The notes: generated from the sequence alone by a model not told the origin. 64,000 nucleotides of DNA from JAWWPG01 sp963820035 (GCA_963820035.1 CAWFYK010000009.1:248001-312000), one strand, 5' to 3'. Positions 35,950 to 45,311 are shown, counted from the first letter of the stretch. A program made the numbers and translations.

Positions 35950-37119
35950 TCAGACTGGCCGGCCGGCGCGGTAGGTCGACGCCACCAGCGGCACCCCTGG
36001 GCGGTAGACCAGGTGCAAATACGACGGGGCGGCCAGCACCGCGAAGTCGGCGCTCGCCCCGACGCCCAGCCGGCCGACGTCCTCTCGACGTAGGGCCGCC
36101 GCCCCACCGGCGGTCGCCGCCCACAACGCCTCTGCCGGGCTCATCCTCATCTCGCGCACGGCCAACGCCATGCACAGCGGCATCGACGACGTGTAACAGG
36201 AACCGGGGTTGCAGTCGGTCGCCAACGCCACCGTGACGCCCGCCGCCAGCATCGCGCGCGCATCCGGATAGGGCGAGCGCGTCGAGAACTCCACCCCTGG
36301 AAGCAGCGTCGCGACCACGTGCGCGTCGCGCAGGTCGGCGATGTCGTCGGCCGAGGTGAACGTGCAGTGGTCGGCTGACGCCGCCCCTTCCTCGCAGGCG
36401 ACGGTGATCCCCGGGCCTTCGCCGAGCTGGTTGGCGTGGACCCGCGCCATCAGGCCGGCCGCTCGTCCCGCCCGAAGCACCGCGCGCGCCTGGTCACCGT
36501 CGAATGCGCCTCGCTCGCAGAAGACGTCCACCCACCGCGCGAACGGCACACACGCGGCGAGCATCGACCCGGTCACGAGGTCGACGTAGCCAGCGACGTC
36601 GTCCTCGAACTCCGGTGGCACGACGTGGGCTCCGAGAAAGGTCGTCTCGGAGGTGAGCTGCCTCGCGACGGCGAGAGACCGCGACTCGTCGGCCACCGTG
36701 AGCCCATAGCCGCTCTTGATCTCCACCGTCGTCGTTCCCTGCCGTGCCATCTCGCTCACAAGGCGTGCAGCCTGTGCCAGCAAGGCTTCATCGCTGGCCG
36801 CGCGGGTCGCGGCGACCGTGGTGCGGATTCCGCCCGCGGAATAGGACCGCCCTTCCATCCGGGCGGCGAACTCCTCAGCCCGGTCGCCGGCAAAGACCAG
36901 ATGGGCGTGACTGTCAACGAAACCAGGTATGACGGCAGCGCCAGCCACGTCGAGCACCTCGTCCGCGGTGGGCGCATCCCCCGCTCGCCCGGTCCACACG
37001 ACCCGCCCGCCCTCGACGACGAAGGCGGCGTCTCGAACCAGCCCGACAGGCGATCCGTCGCCGAGCTCAGGTGCGTTCGTGACCAGCTCGCCAATCCTGG
37101 TGACGAGAACCGATGTCAT
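35950..37119 (-). CDS. hutI: Imidazolonepropionase
   Basis: HutI hydrolyses 4-imidazolone-5-propionate to N-formimino-L-glutamate, step three of histidine breakdown. The 389-residue protein starts at an ATG overlapping the hutF stop by 4 bp. The amidohydrolase metal site is visible as VDSHAHLVFAGDR, and GTTTVEIKSGYGL, RVHANQLGEG and ATDCNPGSCYTSSMP are family segments. It is the last gene of M20-hutF-hutI on the minus strand, with hutU and hutH about 21-26 kb away on the same strand. Confidence 0.97.
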   Translation of the reverse strand: MTSVLVTRIGELVTNAPELGDGSPVGLVRDAAFVVEGGRVVWTGRAGDAPTADEVLDVAGAAVIPGFVDSHAHLVFAGDRAEEFAARMEGRSYSAGGIRTTVAATRAASDEALLAQAARLVSEMARQGTTTVEIKSGYGLTVADESRSLAVARQLTSETTFLGAHVVPPEFEDDVAGYVDLVTGSMLAACVPFARWVDVFCERGAFDGDQARAVLRAGRAAGLMARVHANQLGEGPGITVACEEGAASADHCTFTSADDIADLRDAHVVATLLPGVEFSTRSPYPDARAMLAAGVTVALATDCNPGSCYTSSMPLCMALAVREMRMSPAEALWAATAGGAAALRREDVGRLGVGASADFAVLAAPSYLHLVYRPGVPLVASTYRAGRPV

Positions 37120-38441
37120 CCTTCGCCCCACACCCTGCCGATGGCGGCGGCCAGCTCGTGCCCGACCTCCTCATGGTCACCCCGCCCCGCGATGACGCGG
37201 CCGTCGCAGACCACGTGCGTGACGTCGGCGCCGCTGGTCGCGAAGACCACGGTCTCGAGGTTCGGTCCACCTCCGGATGTGCGCGTCGAGTGAAGGTCGA
37301 TCGTCACCAAGTCGGCGCGCGCGCCCACAGCGATCCGACCGGCGTCGGGGAAACCCAGCGAAGCGTGGCCGCGTTCCGTCCCGGCAGCCAACAGATCCTG
37401 CGCCGGCCAGTGACCACGAAGCTGGCTCGCCAGCCGCTCGTCGAGCTCGAGGGCTCGCATCTCCTCGAACGGGTCGATGATCGCGTGACTGTCAGAACCC
37501 AGCGTCAGAAGGGATCCCGCCGCCTCCAGCTCGCGTGCCGGCCCAACTCCGTCTCCGAGGTCGCGCTCGGTCGTCGGGCAGAAGCAGGCCGTCGTACCAG
37601 AGCCGCCGATGAGCTCGATGTCGCGGTCACTCAGGTGGGTGGCGTGCACGACGCTCGTTCGGCTCCCGAGGACGCCGCCCTCGGCCAGCAGCACGGTCGG
37701 GCTGCAACCAAACGCAGCCTGGGCAGCATCGTTCTCGGCCACCTGCTCGGAGAGGTGGACGTGCAGCGGGGCCGAGGTAGTCGCCGCCCACTCCGAGACG
37801 ACCGGCAACGCCGCCCTCGGCACGGCGCGAACGGAGTGGACAGCCGCCCCGACCACGACGTCACTTCGAGCATCCCCCATGAGAAGGGCCACGCGGTCCC
37901 GCCAGGCCGCCGCACTGCCATCGCTGAAGCGCCGCTGCACGCCCTCGACGTCCGCGCCGAATCCCGACGCGAGATAGCAGGTATCGAGCAACGTGATGCG
38001 AACGCCGGCCTCACCGGCCGCCGAGATCAAGGCTCGACCCATGGCGTTGGGGTCGTTATACGACCAGCCGTCCGGTGCGTGATGAAGATAATGAAACTCC
38101 CCCACACTGGTGATCCCCGCCGCCGCCATCTCGCGATAGACCGCCCGGGCCAACTCGTAGTAGCCATCAGGGTCGAGTCGACTGGCGAGCGAGTACATCT
38201 GCTCGCGCCAGGTCCAGAAGGACCCCTTGCCGCGCTGGGTCCGTCCTCTCAGCGCGCGATGAAAGGCATGGCTGTGGCAGTTGGCGAAGCCGGGAACTGT
38301 CAACCCTGCAAGGCGAGTCGCCTCCCCAGCCGACTCACCGGCTCTGACCGACGTGATCGTCGTTCCGCTGACCCCGACTCGAACTCCTGCCTCGACGACT
38401 CCGATCCCGGTCGCGGCGTACTCACACCAGTAGGACGTCAC
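37116..38441 (-). CDS. hutF: Formimidoylglutamate deiminase
   Basis: HutF deaminates N-formimino-L-glutamate to N-formyl-L-glutamate and ammonia. The 441-residue protein has the amidohydrolase site PGFANCHSHAFHRALRG, the aromatic FWTWREQMYSLA motif of HutF, FHYLHHAPDG, and LTLGSDSHAIIDPFEEMRAL. It overlaps hutI by 4 bp at its end and the M20 gene by 4 bp at its start, so the three are translationally coupled. Its product must be deformylated; no hutG is visible in the window. Confidence 0.95.
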   Translation of the reverse strand: MTSYWCEYAATGIGVVEAGVRVGVSGTTITSVRAGESAGEATRLAGLTVPGFANCHSHAFHRALRGRTQRGKGSFWTWREQMYSLASRLDPDGYYELARAVYREMAAAGITSVGEFHYLHHAPDGWSYNDPNAMGRALISAAGEAGVRITLLDTCYLASGFGADVEGVQRRFSDGSAAAWRDRVALLMGDARSDVVVGAAVHSVRAVPRAALPVVSEWAATTSAPLHVHLSEQVAENDAAQAAFGCSPTVLLAEGGVLGSRTSVVHATHLSDRDIELIGGSGTTACFCPTTERDLGDGVGPARELEAAGSLLTLGSDSHAIIDPFEEMRALELDERLASQLRGHWPAQDLLAAGTERGHASLGFPDAGRIAVGARADLVTIDLHSTRTSGGGPNLETVVFATSGADVTHVVCDGRVIAGRGDHEEVGHELAAAIGRVWGEG

Positions 38442-39637
38442 CCCACGAGCTCCTGGACCACGGCCGTCAACGCCTCGACACCGGCCAGACAGTCAGCCTC
38501 GTCGGCGCGCTCGGCCGGGGAGTGTGAGATCCCCGTCGGGTTGCGCACGAACAGCATGGCCGAGGAGATGCCTGCACGCTGCAGGATGCATGCGTCATGC
38601 CCCGCACCTGTGGGTATGACGGGCACCCCACCGAGGACGGCCGCGAGCCGAGACGTCAACCTCGCGTCAAAGTCGACCGTTGGGGACACAGACTCTGCCG
38701 TGACGTCGACACTCGTGCCGTCGCGTCCCGCCCGCTCGGCCGCCTGCCGCTCGATGACCGAGACCAGAGCGTCGACGACATCGCTGTCAGGACCACGCGC
38801 GTCGAGCCAGGCCGTGACCGCCGAAGGGATGGCGTTGGTGGCGTTCGGTTCGACGGCGATCCGTCCGAAGGTGGCGCGAGCATCGGCGAGCCGAGCCTGC
38901 TTGCTGGCGGCGAGGGCGGTCATCGCGTAGGTGAGCATCGGATCGTGTCGATCGTCCATCCGGGTCGATCCGGCGTGGTTCGGCTCGCCGGTGAAGTCGA
39001 ACCGCCAGCGACCGTGTGCCCAGCTCGCCGAGGCGACCCCCACGGCGGCCTCGCGGTCCACCAGGTCGCGGCCCTGTTCGACGTGCAGCTCGACGTACGC
39101 CGAAACATCGTCCAGCATTGCCGCACGACCGAGTTCGGGCTCGAGACCCGCGGCCGACATGGCATCGACGAGGAACGTGCCGTGCCGGTCTTTCAGCTCT
39201 CGCGCGTGTTGCGGGGACATCAGACCGGTCGCGAGGCGCGACCCCAGGCAGGCGATCCCGAACCTCGAGCCCTCTTCCTCGACGAACATCGCGACGCCGA
39301 CCGGACACGTCGGGGTGACACCGCGGTCGCGAAGCGCATCGATGGCGGCGAACGACGAGACCACGCCGAGCGGCCCGTCGTACGCGCCGCCGCTCTCCAC
39401 CGAGTCCAGATGCGACCCGATGAGCAGCCCCTTGCCGGTGGCGCCCTCGGGGCGCCACCAGGCGATGGCGTTTCCCTGGCCATCGAGGCTCACATCAAGG
39501 TGCCGCGAGGCGGCCTGGGCGGCATACCAGGCGGCGCACTCGCGCTCCGCGGAGTCGAACGGTGACCGGTGGTAGCCGCCGTCGGCGGAGTCGCGACCGA
39601 TCGGCAGCAGCTCGCGCCACATCTCCTGGAAGCCCAC
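38438..39637 (-). CDS. M20 amidohydrolase (allantoate amidohydrolase/N-carbamoylase family), candidate N-formylglutamate deformylase
   Basis: About 399 residues; the GTG at 39637 is preferred, with the ATG at 39622 possible. It has the M20 metal-site motifs GSHLDSVESGGAYDGPLGV, FVEEEGSRFG and YVELHVEQG, and GAGHDACI, matching allantoate amidohydrolase, ureidoglycolate and N-carbamoyl-amino-acid hydrolases. It overlaps hutF by 4 bp. Since HutF produces N-formyl-glutamate and no HutG is present here, it may cleave that formyl group. This function is inferred from context only; allantoate remains an alternative. Confidence 0.85.
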   Translation of the reverse strand: MGFQEMWRELLPIGRDSADGGYHRSPFDSAERECAAWYAAQAASRHLDVSLDGQGNAIAWWRPEGATGKGLLIGSHLDSVESGGAYDGPLGVVSSFAAIDALRDRGVTPTCPVGVAMFVEEEGSRFGIACLGSRLATGLMSPQHARELKDRHGTFLVDAMSAAGLEPELGRAAMLDDVSAYVELHVEQGRDLVDREAAVGVASASWAHGRWRFDFTGEPNHAGSTRMDDRHDPMLTYAMTALAASKQARLADARATFGRIAVEPNATNAIPSAVTAWLDARGPDSDVVDALVSVIERQAAERAGRDGTSVDVTAESVSPTVDFDARLTSRLAAVLGGVPVIPTGAGHDACILQRAGISSAMLFVRNPTGISHSPAERADEADCLAGVEALTAVVQELVG

Positions 39638-39692
39638 CCGGTCAATATAGGCGCGGACCGGTCGGCACGGCCTCGCAACCGGACGGTCCGGG

Positions 39693-39822
39693 GCAACAAC
39701 CTGACCGCTCGACCGGAAGAACCTGACGGCTCGACCGGAAGAACCTGACGGCTCGACCGCAAGAACCTGACGGCTCGACCGGAACAACCTGACGGCTCGA
39801 CCGGAACAACCTGACGGCTCAG
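39693..39822. repeat. Array of six 22-bp repeats
   Basis: Six head-to-tail units (39693, 39715, 39737, 39759, 39781, 39803) with core ACCTGACGGCTCGACC and no spacers. The first two-base positions vary between GG and GC, and the inner trinucleotide between AGA and ACA. The last unit contains the stop codon of the epimerase-like gene (39819-39821). It lies just upstream of the M20-hutF-hutI operon start, in the sense opposite to the array at 60.2 kb. Confidence 0.95.
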
Positions 39823-40814
39823 CGGGAGGGGGAGAGGTCGGCGAGGAGCTCGCGTTCGCGGCGGCGGCTGAGACCGGCCGACCGGGGCCGGTCGAGACCC
39901 TGCGTGCGCTCCCAGGCCAGCACATCGGCGACCAGCTCGGCCCGTGACCGGTGCTGCAGACCGGCCGCTCGCGCGGCCGCTCCGGACCGAGCGGACCAGC
40001 CATCCCAACCCGGCTCTACGAGCCACATCGCCAACGAGTCCGGCCCCATGTACTCCGCCACGCCGTGGTCGAGCAGCCACCGCGCCTCGGCCGGCAGCAC
40101 CGGCCCGGTGTGTCCTGCGGCATCTCGGCACAGCTCGATCCAGGTCCCGAACGGTACGACGGGCCCGACCGCGTTGTACGTACCCGTCAGCCCCGACCGC
40201 GCACCGTCGAGCAGCCAGCCGGCCAGGTCTCGGACGTCGATGACCTGGGTAGGGATGTCCGGAGTGTCGGGCACCAGCATCGGTTCTTGCCGGTCGAGGG
40301 CCGCGCGGGCGACCCAGGCTCCGGAGCGTCCCGTGTGGTCCCCCGGTCCGCCGATCAGTCCCGACCGGGCGACCATCAGCCGGTCTCCCACCACTCGCTG
40401 CGACGCCAGCTCGCACGCCACCTTCGCCTCGCCATAATGCTCGCGGTCAGCGAGGTTGAGGTCGGTCGGCGGCAGCAGGTCGGCGGACTCGTCGGCACCC
40501 GGCGTCGCGTGCGAGGCGTAGACGTTGCCCGACGAGACGTAGGTCCAGTGCCGGGCCCGGTCGCCGAGCGCGGCCAGCGCCTCCCGCACGAAGCGCGGTT
40601 GCCAGGACACCTCGACCACGGCATACCAGTCACGACCGCTGACCGGGTCGTAGGCGCCCGGCTGCACCCGGTCGGATCGGACCAGGAGTGCCCCGTCGGC
40701 GACCGCTGCACTTTCGCCGCGTGCCAGGCAGGTGACCGAGTCCCCACGCTCCACCGCCTGGGCCGCCACCTCTCGCCCAAGCCACGCTGTCCCGCCGAGG
40801 ATGAGAATGTCCAT
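39819..40814 (-). CDS. NAD-dependent epimerase/reductase-like protein (extended SDR)
   Basis: A 331-residue protein starting MDILILGGTAWLGREVAAQAV, with the Rossmann glycine-rich GGTAWLG. It has YVSSGNVYASH and EHYGEAKVACE, the extended-SDR catalytic Ser and Tyr-x-x-x-Lys (YGEAK), and VARSGLIGGPGD. Members act on nucleotide sugars or reduce sugar-like aldehydes; the substrate is unknown. The stop codon falls in the last unit of a 22-bp repeat array. It is divergent from the PAP2/WS-DGAT gene over 172 bp. Confidence 0.78.
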   Translation of the reverse strand: MDILILGGTAWLGREVAAQAVERGDSVTCLARGESAAVADGALLVRSDRVQPGAYDPVSGRDWYAVVEVSWQPRFVREALAALGDRARHWTYVSSGNVYASHATPGADESADLLPPTDLNLADREHYGEAKVACELASQRVVGDRLMVARSGLIGGPGDHTGRSGAWVARAALDRQEPMLVPDTPDIPTQVIDVRDLAGWLLDGARSGLTGTYNAVGPVVPFGTWIELCRDAAGHTGPVLPAEARWLLDHGVAEYMGPDSLAMWLVEPGWDGWSARSGAAARAAGLQHRSRAELVADVLAWERTQGLDRPRSAGLSRRRERELLADLSPSR

Positions 40815-40986
40815 GCCGGGCAGTGCATCACGACGCCGTCCGGCGATGCACGGTCGTTCGCGGTGGGCGTAAGGCTTCACCCGACCGACCGACCGACCGC
40901 GGCGCTAGGCCGGCGCCGCCACGACTCGGGCCGCGTCAGCCGCCAGAAAATCTGAGGGGCGAAGAGGCTCGGACGGTGCTAAGACA

Positions 40987-42735
40987 GTGAGGGTGCACCT
41001 GGTTCGCCCCGACTCCCGCGCGAGCAAGCAAGCGTGCCCGCGCGGCCCTGTCGATGCTCCAGAACGGCCCGCCCTGGGGCATGAGCTGCTGCTCGGGTTG
41101 GCGGTCTTCGCCGTCTACAGCGTTGTCGCAGGAGCCACGCTGTCCGGCGGCCGGGCAGCGGCGAGGAGCCACGCCCGGGACATCTTCGACCTCGAGCAGG
41201 ACCTCCACCTCGACATCGAACGGCCCATGAACACCTGGCTCGTCCACCATGACGTGGTCCGGGTCGCGGCGAACTACGAGTATGCGTTCACCTACATCCT
41301 CAGTGCGTCCCTGCTGCTCGGCTGGCTCTACGCCCGCCAACCCGAGCTCTACCGCTGGGCGCGGACCTCCTTCATCGTGCTGAACCTGGTCGCCTTCACC
41401 GTGTTCGCTGGCTATCCCGTGGCACCGCCGCGGTTGTTCCCCGATCTCGGCTTCGTGGATACGGTGACACGAGGACACACCTTCGGGTCGTGGGGAGACG
41501 GGATGGTGGACCATGCGAACTCGCTGGCTGCGATGCCGTCTCTCCATCTCGGCTGGGCCCTCTGGGTCAGCGTGGTGCTCGGGATGATCGCGGGGTCGGT
41601 TCGGACCCAGCTGGTGAGCAGTGTCCATGTCCTCGTGACGCTCCTCGTCATCATGGCGACCGCCAACCATTTCGCCCTCGACGCGGTGGGCGGGGCCGCC
41701 TGTGTGATGGTGAGCCTGCCGATCGCCGGGATGCTCAGCCATCGGAGCCGGGACCACACCCGTAGACCCGAGCGGGTCGCGGCCGCCGATGCGTTCTTTC
41801 TCTACGTCGAGTCCCCGACCTCCCCTCAACACGTCGGCGGGCTACTCCTGCTGGACCATGACGGCCACCCCGAGCGGCCCACCCGTGACGCTCTCGAAGC
41901 GGTGGTGCGAGCTGAGCTGGACCAGCTGCCCCGCTTCCGTCAGCGGCTTTCACCAGCCTCCCGTTGGCGTCGGCCCCGCTGGGTCGACGCGCCCGACCTC
42001 GACTGGAGCTGGCACATCACGACCCACGACCTCGCGGGAGAGTCAGGTACGCCGGCCGGCCGAGCCGCGCTGGGAGCCTACGTCGCGGAGCTGGCGTCGA
42101 CCCCGCTGCCGCGGGACCGCCCGCTGTGGCGGCTCATCTCTGTCACCGGGGTCACGGCGCAGCAGTCGGCGGTGGTGTTCATCGCCCACCACGTGATCGC
42201 GGACGGCTTCGGCACGGTGGCCCAGGCCCTTCGCCTTCTCCAGCCACCCGTCCCCACTCTGGAGGTCGACGCCGCCGCGCTGCCTGGCCCGGTGAAGCGT
42301 CTCGCGGCGACGGTGACCGGCCTGGCGCAGCTGGCGACAGATGGCCGACCCCAGCAGCCGTTCGTCGGAGCCGACAGCGCGGGTCGAGGGTTCGGCGCCG
42401 TCACACTGCCGCTCGCCCAGGTGCGTCAGCTGGCCAAGGGGCTCGATGTCCGCGTCACCGACGTCGTCCTGTGCATCGTTGCGGGAGCCTTGGCCCGAGC
42501 CGCGGACCCGGCGAGGCTGGCAACCCTCAGCCAGCTCCGAACCTCGGTGCCGGTGATGGTGCCGAGGGCCGGCGCCGCCGTCGAAGGCAACGCCACGGGT
42601 ACGGCGATGCTGGACCTTCCGCTGAGGGCGCAGTCCGAGCCGTCCCGGCTCGCCGACATCGCAGCTCGCAGCGGCCGCCTCCAGAGGAGGCACCCGGGCG
42701 CTGGCGTCGCGTTTCGTCATGGACGCCGTCGGTGA
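40987..42735 (+). CDS. PAP2 phosphatase/WS-DGAT acyltransferase fusion, frame broken near its end
   Basis: A GTG start opens a 582-codon frame. Residues ~35-245 are a PAP2-like membrane domain with NSLAAMPSLHLGWALW and ATANHFALDAVGG, the phosphatase motifs. Residues ~265-575 are a wax ester synthase/diacylglycerol acyltransferase domain with the HHxxxDG active site (HHVIADG, near residue 401). The frame ends in an arginine-rich stretch not typical of the family, while the missing C-terminal part continues in the +1 frame from ~42695. Such fusions are known as bifunctional PAP2/O-acyltransferases. The gene is either frameshifted, or recoded, or affected by sequence error. Confidence 0.8.
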   Translation: MRVHLVRPDSRASKQACPRGPVDAPERPALGHELLLGLAVFAVYSVVAGATLSGGRAAARSHARDIFDLEQDLHLDIERPMNTWLVHHDVVRVAANYEYAFTYILSASLLLGWLYARQPELYRWARTSFIVLNLVAFTVFAGYPVAPPRLFPDLGFVDTVTRGHTFGSWGDGMVDHANSLAAMPSLHLGWALWVSVVLGMIAGSVRTQLVSSVHVLVTLLVIMATANHFALDAVGGAACVMVSLPIAGMLSHRSRDHTRRPERVAAADAFFLYVESPTSPQHVGGLLLLDHDGHPERPTRDALEAVVRAELDQLPRFRQRLSPASRWRRPRWVDAPDLDWSWHITTHDLAGESGTPAGRAALGAYVAELASTPLPRDRPLWRLISVTGVTAQQSAVVFIAHHVIADGFGTVAQALRLLQPPVPTLEVDAAALPGPVKRLAATVTGLAQLATDGRPQQPFVGADSAGRGFGAVTLPLAQVRQLAKGLDVRVTDVVLCIVAGALARAADPARLATLSQLRTSVPVMVPRAGAAVEGNATGTAMLDLPLRAQSEPSRLADIAARSGRLQRRHPGAGVAFRHGRRR

Positions 42736-43075
42736 GGTACTCCCGCCGGTAGTCCATGCCTGGTTCGCCCGCACGGTCTATGGCAGGCGCTACTTGCACG
42801 CGATCGTCTCGAACATCCCCGGCCCCAGTGTGCAACTGAGCCTCGTCGGTCTCCCGCTGCGCGAAGCCTTCCCGATCCTTCCGCTGGCGCCCGGGTCGCC
42901 CGTCGCCATCGGAGCGCTCGGGGTGACGGGCGGCCTCGGGCTCGGGATGAGCGTGCATCCCGACCTGGTGCCGGACGTCGACGCCCTCGAGCGAGCAGTC
43001 GGCTCGGTCTTCGGCGAGCTCCGCCAGGCGGTCCCACGGGAACGAGTCGAGCGACAGTGCCCGGCATCGTCGTGA
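42694..43075 (+). pseudogene. C-terminal part of the WS/DGAT domain, in the +1 frame
   Basis: From ~42694 the +1 frame reads ALASRFVMDAVGEVLPP, followed by HAIVSNIPGPSVQLSLVG. The SN-x-PGP segment is the conserved C-terminal motif of WS/DGAT acyltransferases, so this is the natural continuation of the fusion. Its first possible ATG (42719) has no ribosome site and lies within the upstream frame, so independent translation is unlikely. A single extra base in the CACCCGGGCG stretch around 42690 would explain the break. Confidence 0.85.
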
Positions 43076-43085
43076 CGGCGACGGC

Positions 43086-44291
43086 CTAGGACACCGGGCC
43101 CTTCGGGTCCCAGGCCAAGGACAGCATGAGCTGGAGGCGGGTGCCGGGCTCGTCGAGGCTCGCGCCGAAGAGCTCACGTAGCCGTCCCATCCGGTAGCGC
43201 ACCGTCTGCGGGTGCACATGCAGCTCAGCAGCGATGGCTCGCCGGTCACCCATGTTGCGCAACCAGGAGCGAAGTGTCGCTCGCAGCGCTTCGCGAGACG
43301 CCGGCGTCGCTCCTTCGAGGGGCGCAAGCGTCTGGTGCCGAAGGGCATCGAGCAGCCGGGGCTCTCGGTGCACGATGATCGCGTCGATGTGCTCGTCGAC
43401 GAAGACGGGGTCCTCCGAGAGCACGCCGGCCTGTTGTAGCCGGGATGCCACCTCGGCGATCTGGGCGCTGGCCGGCAGGTGCTCCAGGGTGACCGTGTGG
43501 CCGATGACCGCCGACGAGCTCCGCAACACGTTCGCCAGTCGCTGCCGGCGGCCGGGTGCAGCCGGGTCAGGCACGATCGCCCCGAGGAGCCCGGACCGCC
43601 GAACGATCAGGCAGGTCGGGTCGAGGCGGGACACCATCTCGCGGCCCACCTCGTTGCTGGCCTCAACCAAGACGACGGCCGCCGTACTCGGGATCGGCCA
43701 ACCGGCCCGTAGCGCCGCCGCGAGCACGGACGCGGAGTCCGAGCGGTCCGAGAGCAACAGCTCGACGAGCTCGTCGCGCGACCGCTCCCGAGCCGCCGCG
43801 GCCTCGGACTGCTCGGACAGGTAGCCGGCCGTGGATGCTGACGAGAGCTGGTCGACGAAGCAGAAGACAGCCTCGGCGAGCGCCGCCAGCGCGCTCGGCG
43901 AGAGCCCCTGGCCGAGCGCACGCTGCGACATCTGTCGCCAGGCGACGCGGGCCCCGAGCTGATAGGCCGACAGCAGCGTTCCAACCGGGATGCCCTGCCG
44001 CCACTGGGCCCGACCGATCTCCTCGAAGAGACCTCGCTCGACTTCCTGCTCCCACGCGGCGGCCTGCATGCCGTCGGAGAGGATCTTCTCGGCCATCACG
44101 AGCAGCGAATGCACGGCTCCCTCCGATGCCGCCAGTACCACGGCACGGGCCTGGGCCACAAAGGCCGCGTAGCTCTCGGACACCTCGAGCAGGAGCTTCT
44201 CCAGCTCGTCGAGCAGCTCTGGGAGACCGTCCACGAGAACGCCCTCGAGGCTCGCCAGTTGGGTGGTACCCGTCGCGGAATCCACTTCCAT
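43086..44291 (-). CDS. PucR/CdaR-type transcriptional regulator
   Basis: About 401 residues (ATG at 44291; an earlier in-frame start at 44309 is possible). The C-terminus carries the PucR/CdaR HTH_30 domain: LRSWLRNMGDRRAIAAELHVHPQTVRYRMGRLRELFG. The middle has a GGDEF-like fold segment typical of this class. Such proteins control purine, sugar-diacid or secondary metabolism. It is divergent from the hopanoid operon and convergent with the PAP2 fusion, so it is a candidate regulator of hopanoid genes. That link is inferred from position. Confidence 0.85.
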   Translation of the reverse strand: MEVDSATGTTQLASLEGVLVDGLPELLDELEKLLLEVSESYAAFVAQARAVVLAASEGAVHSLLVMAEKILSDGMQAAAWEQEVERGLFEEIGRAQWRQGIPVGTLLSAYQLGARVAWRQMSQRALGQGLSPSALAALAEAVFCFVDQLSSASTAGYLSEQSEAAAARERSRDELVELLLSDRSDSASVLAAALRAGWPIPSTAAVVLVEASNEVGREMVSRLDPTCLIVRRSGLLGAIVPDPAAPGRRQRLANVLRSSSAVIGHTVTLEHLPASAQIAEVASRLQQAGVLSEDPVFVDEHIDAIIVHREPRLLDALRHQTLAPLEGATPASREALRATLRSWLRNMGDRRAIAAELHVHPQTVRYRMGRLRELFGASLDEPGTRLQLMLSLAWDPKGPVS

Positions 44292-44335
44292 CTGCCAAGT
44301 ACACCCCACCAGTCCTGCTCACGCACGGCCAGCTG

Positions 44336-44352
44336 TTGTCATCTGGTGATAA
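44336..44352. promoter_or_regulatory. Candidate operator between PucR-type regulator and hopanoid operon
   Basis: An imperfect 17-bp palindrome, TTGTCA-tctgg-TGATAA, lies 45 bp from the regulator start and 108 bp from hpnC. A second perfect palindrome, GGTCATGACC, occurs at 44415-44424. They are the only symmetric elements in the ~170-bp divergent interval. Confidence 0.4.
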
Positions 44353-44459
44353 GGCGACCCGGTGAAGATCACGCTTTCATGCGCAGACATCGTGCCCCCG
44401 AAACAGAATGATGGGGTCATGACCAGGCAGGATGCACTGCGCCGGCAGTGGAAGGGTCG

Positions 44460-45311
44460 GTGAACAGGACGTCGTCGACCAGATCGTCACGTGATCAGCT
44501 GCGGGAACAGGAACGAGCCGAGAACTTCCCGGTGGCACTGTTCCTCCTCCCGCTGTCGTACCGCCATGCCCTGCGGGCCGTCTACGACGTCGTCCGGGTC
44601 ATCGATGACACCGGAGACGCGGCATCGGGCGACCGGACCGCGCAGCTGACGGACCTGTCCCTCGACCTGGCCCGGGGCTGGGAGGGCGCGGTTCCTGACA
44701 ACCCGGCGATTCGTCGCCTGATGCCGGTTGTTCGCGGCCGCGGGCTGAGCAGGCAACCGTTCGATCAGCTCGTCGAGGCGAACCTGATGGATCAGGTCGT
44801 CGGCAGCTACGAGACGTTCGACGACGTGCTGCACTACTGCTCGCTGTCGGCGTCTCCCGTCGGTCACCTCGTGCTCGAGGTCTTCGGGCAGTCGTCCGCC
44901 AAGAGGCGCGAGCTTTCCAACAGCGTGTGCATGGCGCTTCAGCTCCTCGAGCACTGGCAGGACGTGGCGGAGGACTATCGCGCGGGCCGGATCTACCTGC
45001 CCCGGCAGGACCTGCGCCGTTTCGCCGTCGACACGAGCGAGCTCGGAACCGGCGCCACGTCGCCGGCCGTCCGGCTGCTGGTCGCTTTCGAGACCGACCG
45101 CGCGGCCGCCCTCCTGGAGACCGGCGCACCGCTCGTCAGCCAGCTGCACGGCTGGGCCCGGCTCGCGGTGGCCGGTTACGTCGCAGGGGGTCGCGCGACC
45201 GTCGACGCGCTTCGGCGGGCGGGCGGCGACGTGTTGCCTGGCCCCCCGAAACCGCTGCGCCGTGACGTGCTGCGTCACCTGGCAGTCCTGCTCGGCAAGG
45301 GGACGCTGTGA
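44460..45311 (+). CDS. hpnC: Hydroxysqualene synthase HpnC
   Basis: HpnC converts presqualene diphosphate (made by HpnD) to hydroxysqualene. The protein of ~283 residues shows the squalene/phytoene synthase fold: YDVVRVIDDTGDAA (first Asp-rich motif, degenerate), FDQLVEANLMDQ, SVCMALQLLEHWQDVAEDYRAGRIYLP (second Asp-rich motif). The GTG at 44460 is preferred, with GGAAGG just upstream; a GTG 12 nt earlier is possible. It starts the coupled hopanoid operon, and its stop overlaps the hpnD start by 4 bp. Confidence 0.9.
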   Translation: MNRTSSTRSSRDQLREQERAENFPVALFLLPLSYRHALRAVYDVVRVIDDTGDAASGDRTAQLTDLSLDLARGWEGAVPDNPAIRRLMPVVRGRGLSRQPFDQLVEANLMDQVVGSYETFDDVLHYCSLSASPVGHLVLEVFGQSSAKRRELSNSVCMALQLLEHWQDVAEDYRAGRIYLPRQDLRRFAVDTSELGTGATSPAVRLLVAFETDRAAALLETGAPLVSQLHGWARLAVAGYVAGGRATVDALRRAGGDVLPGPPKPLRRDVLRHLAVLLGKGTL

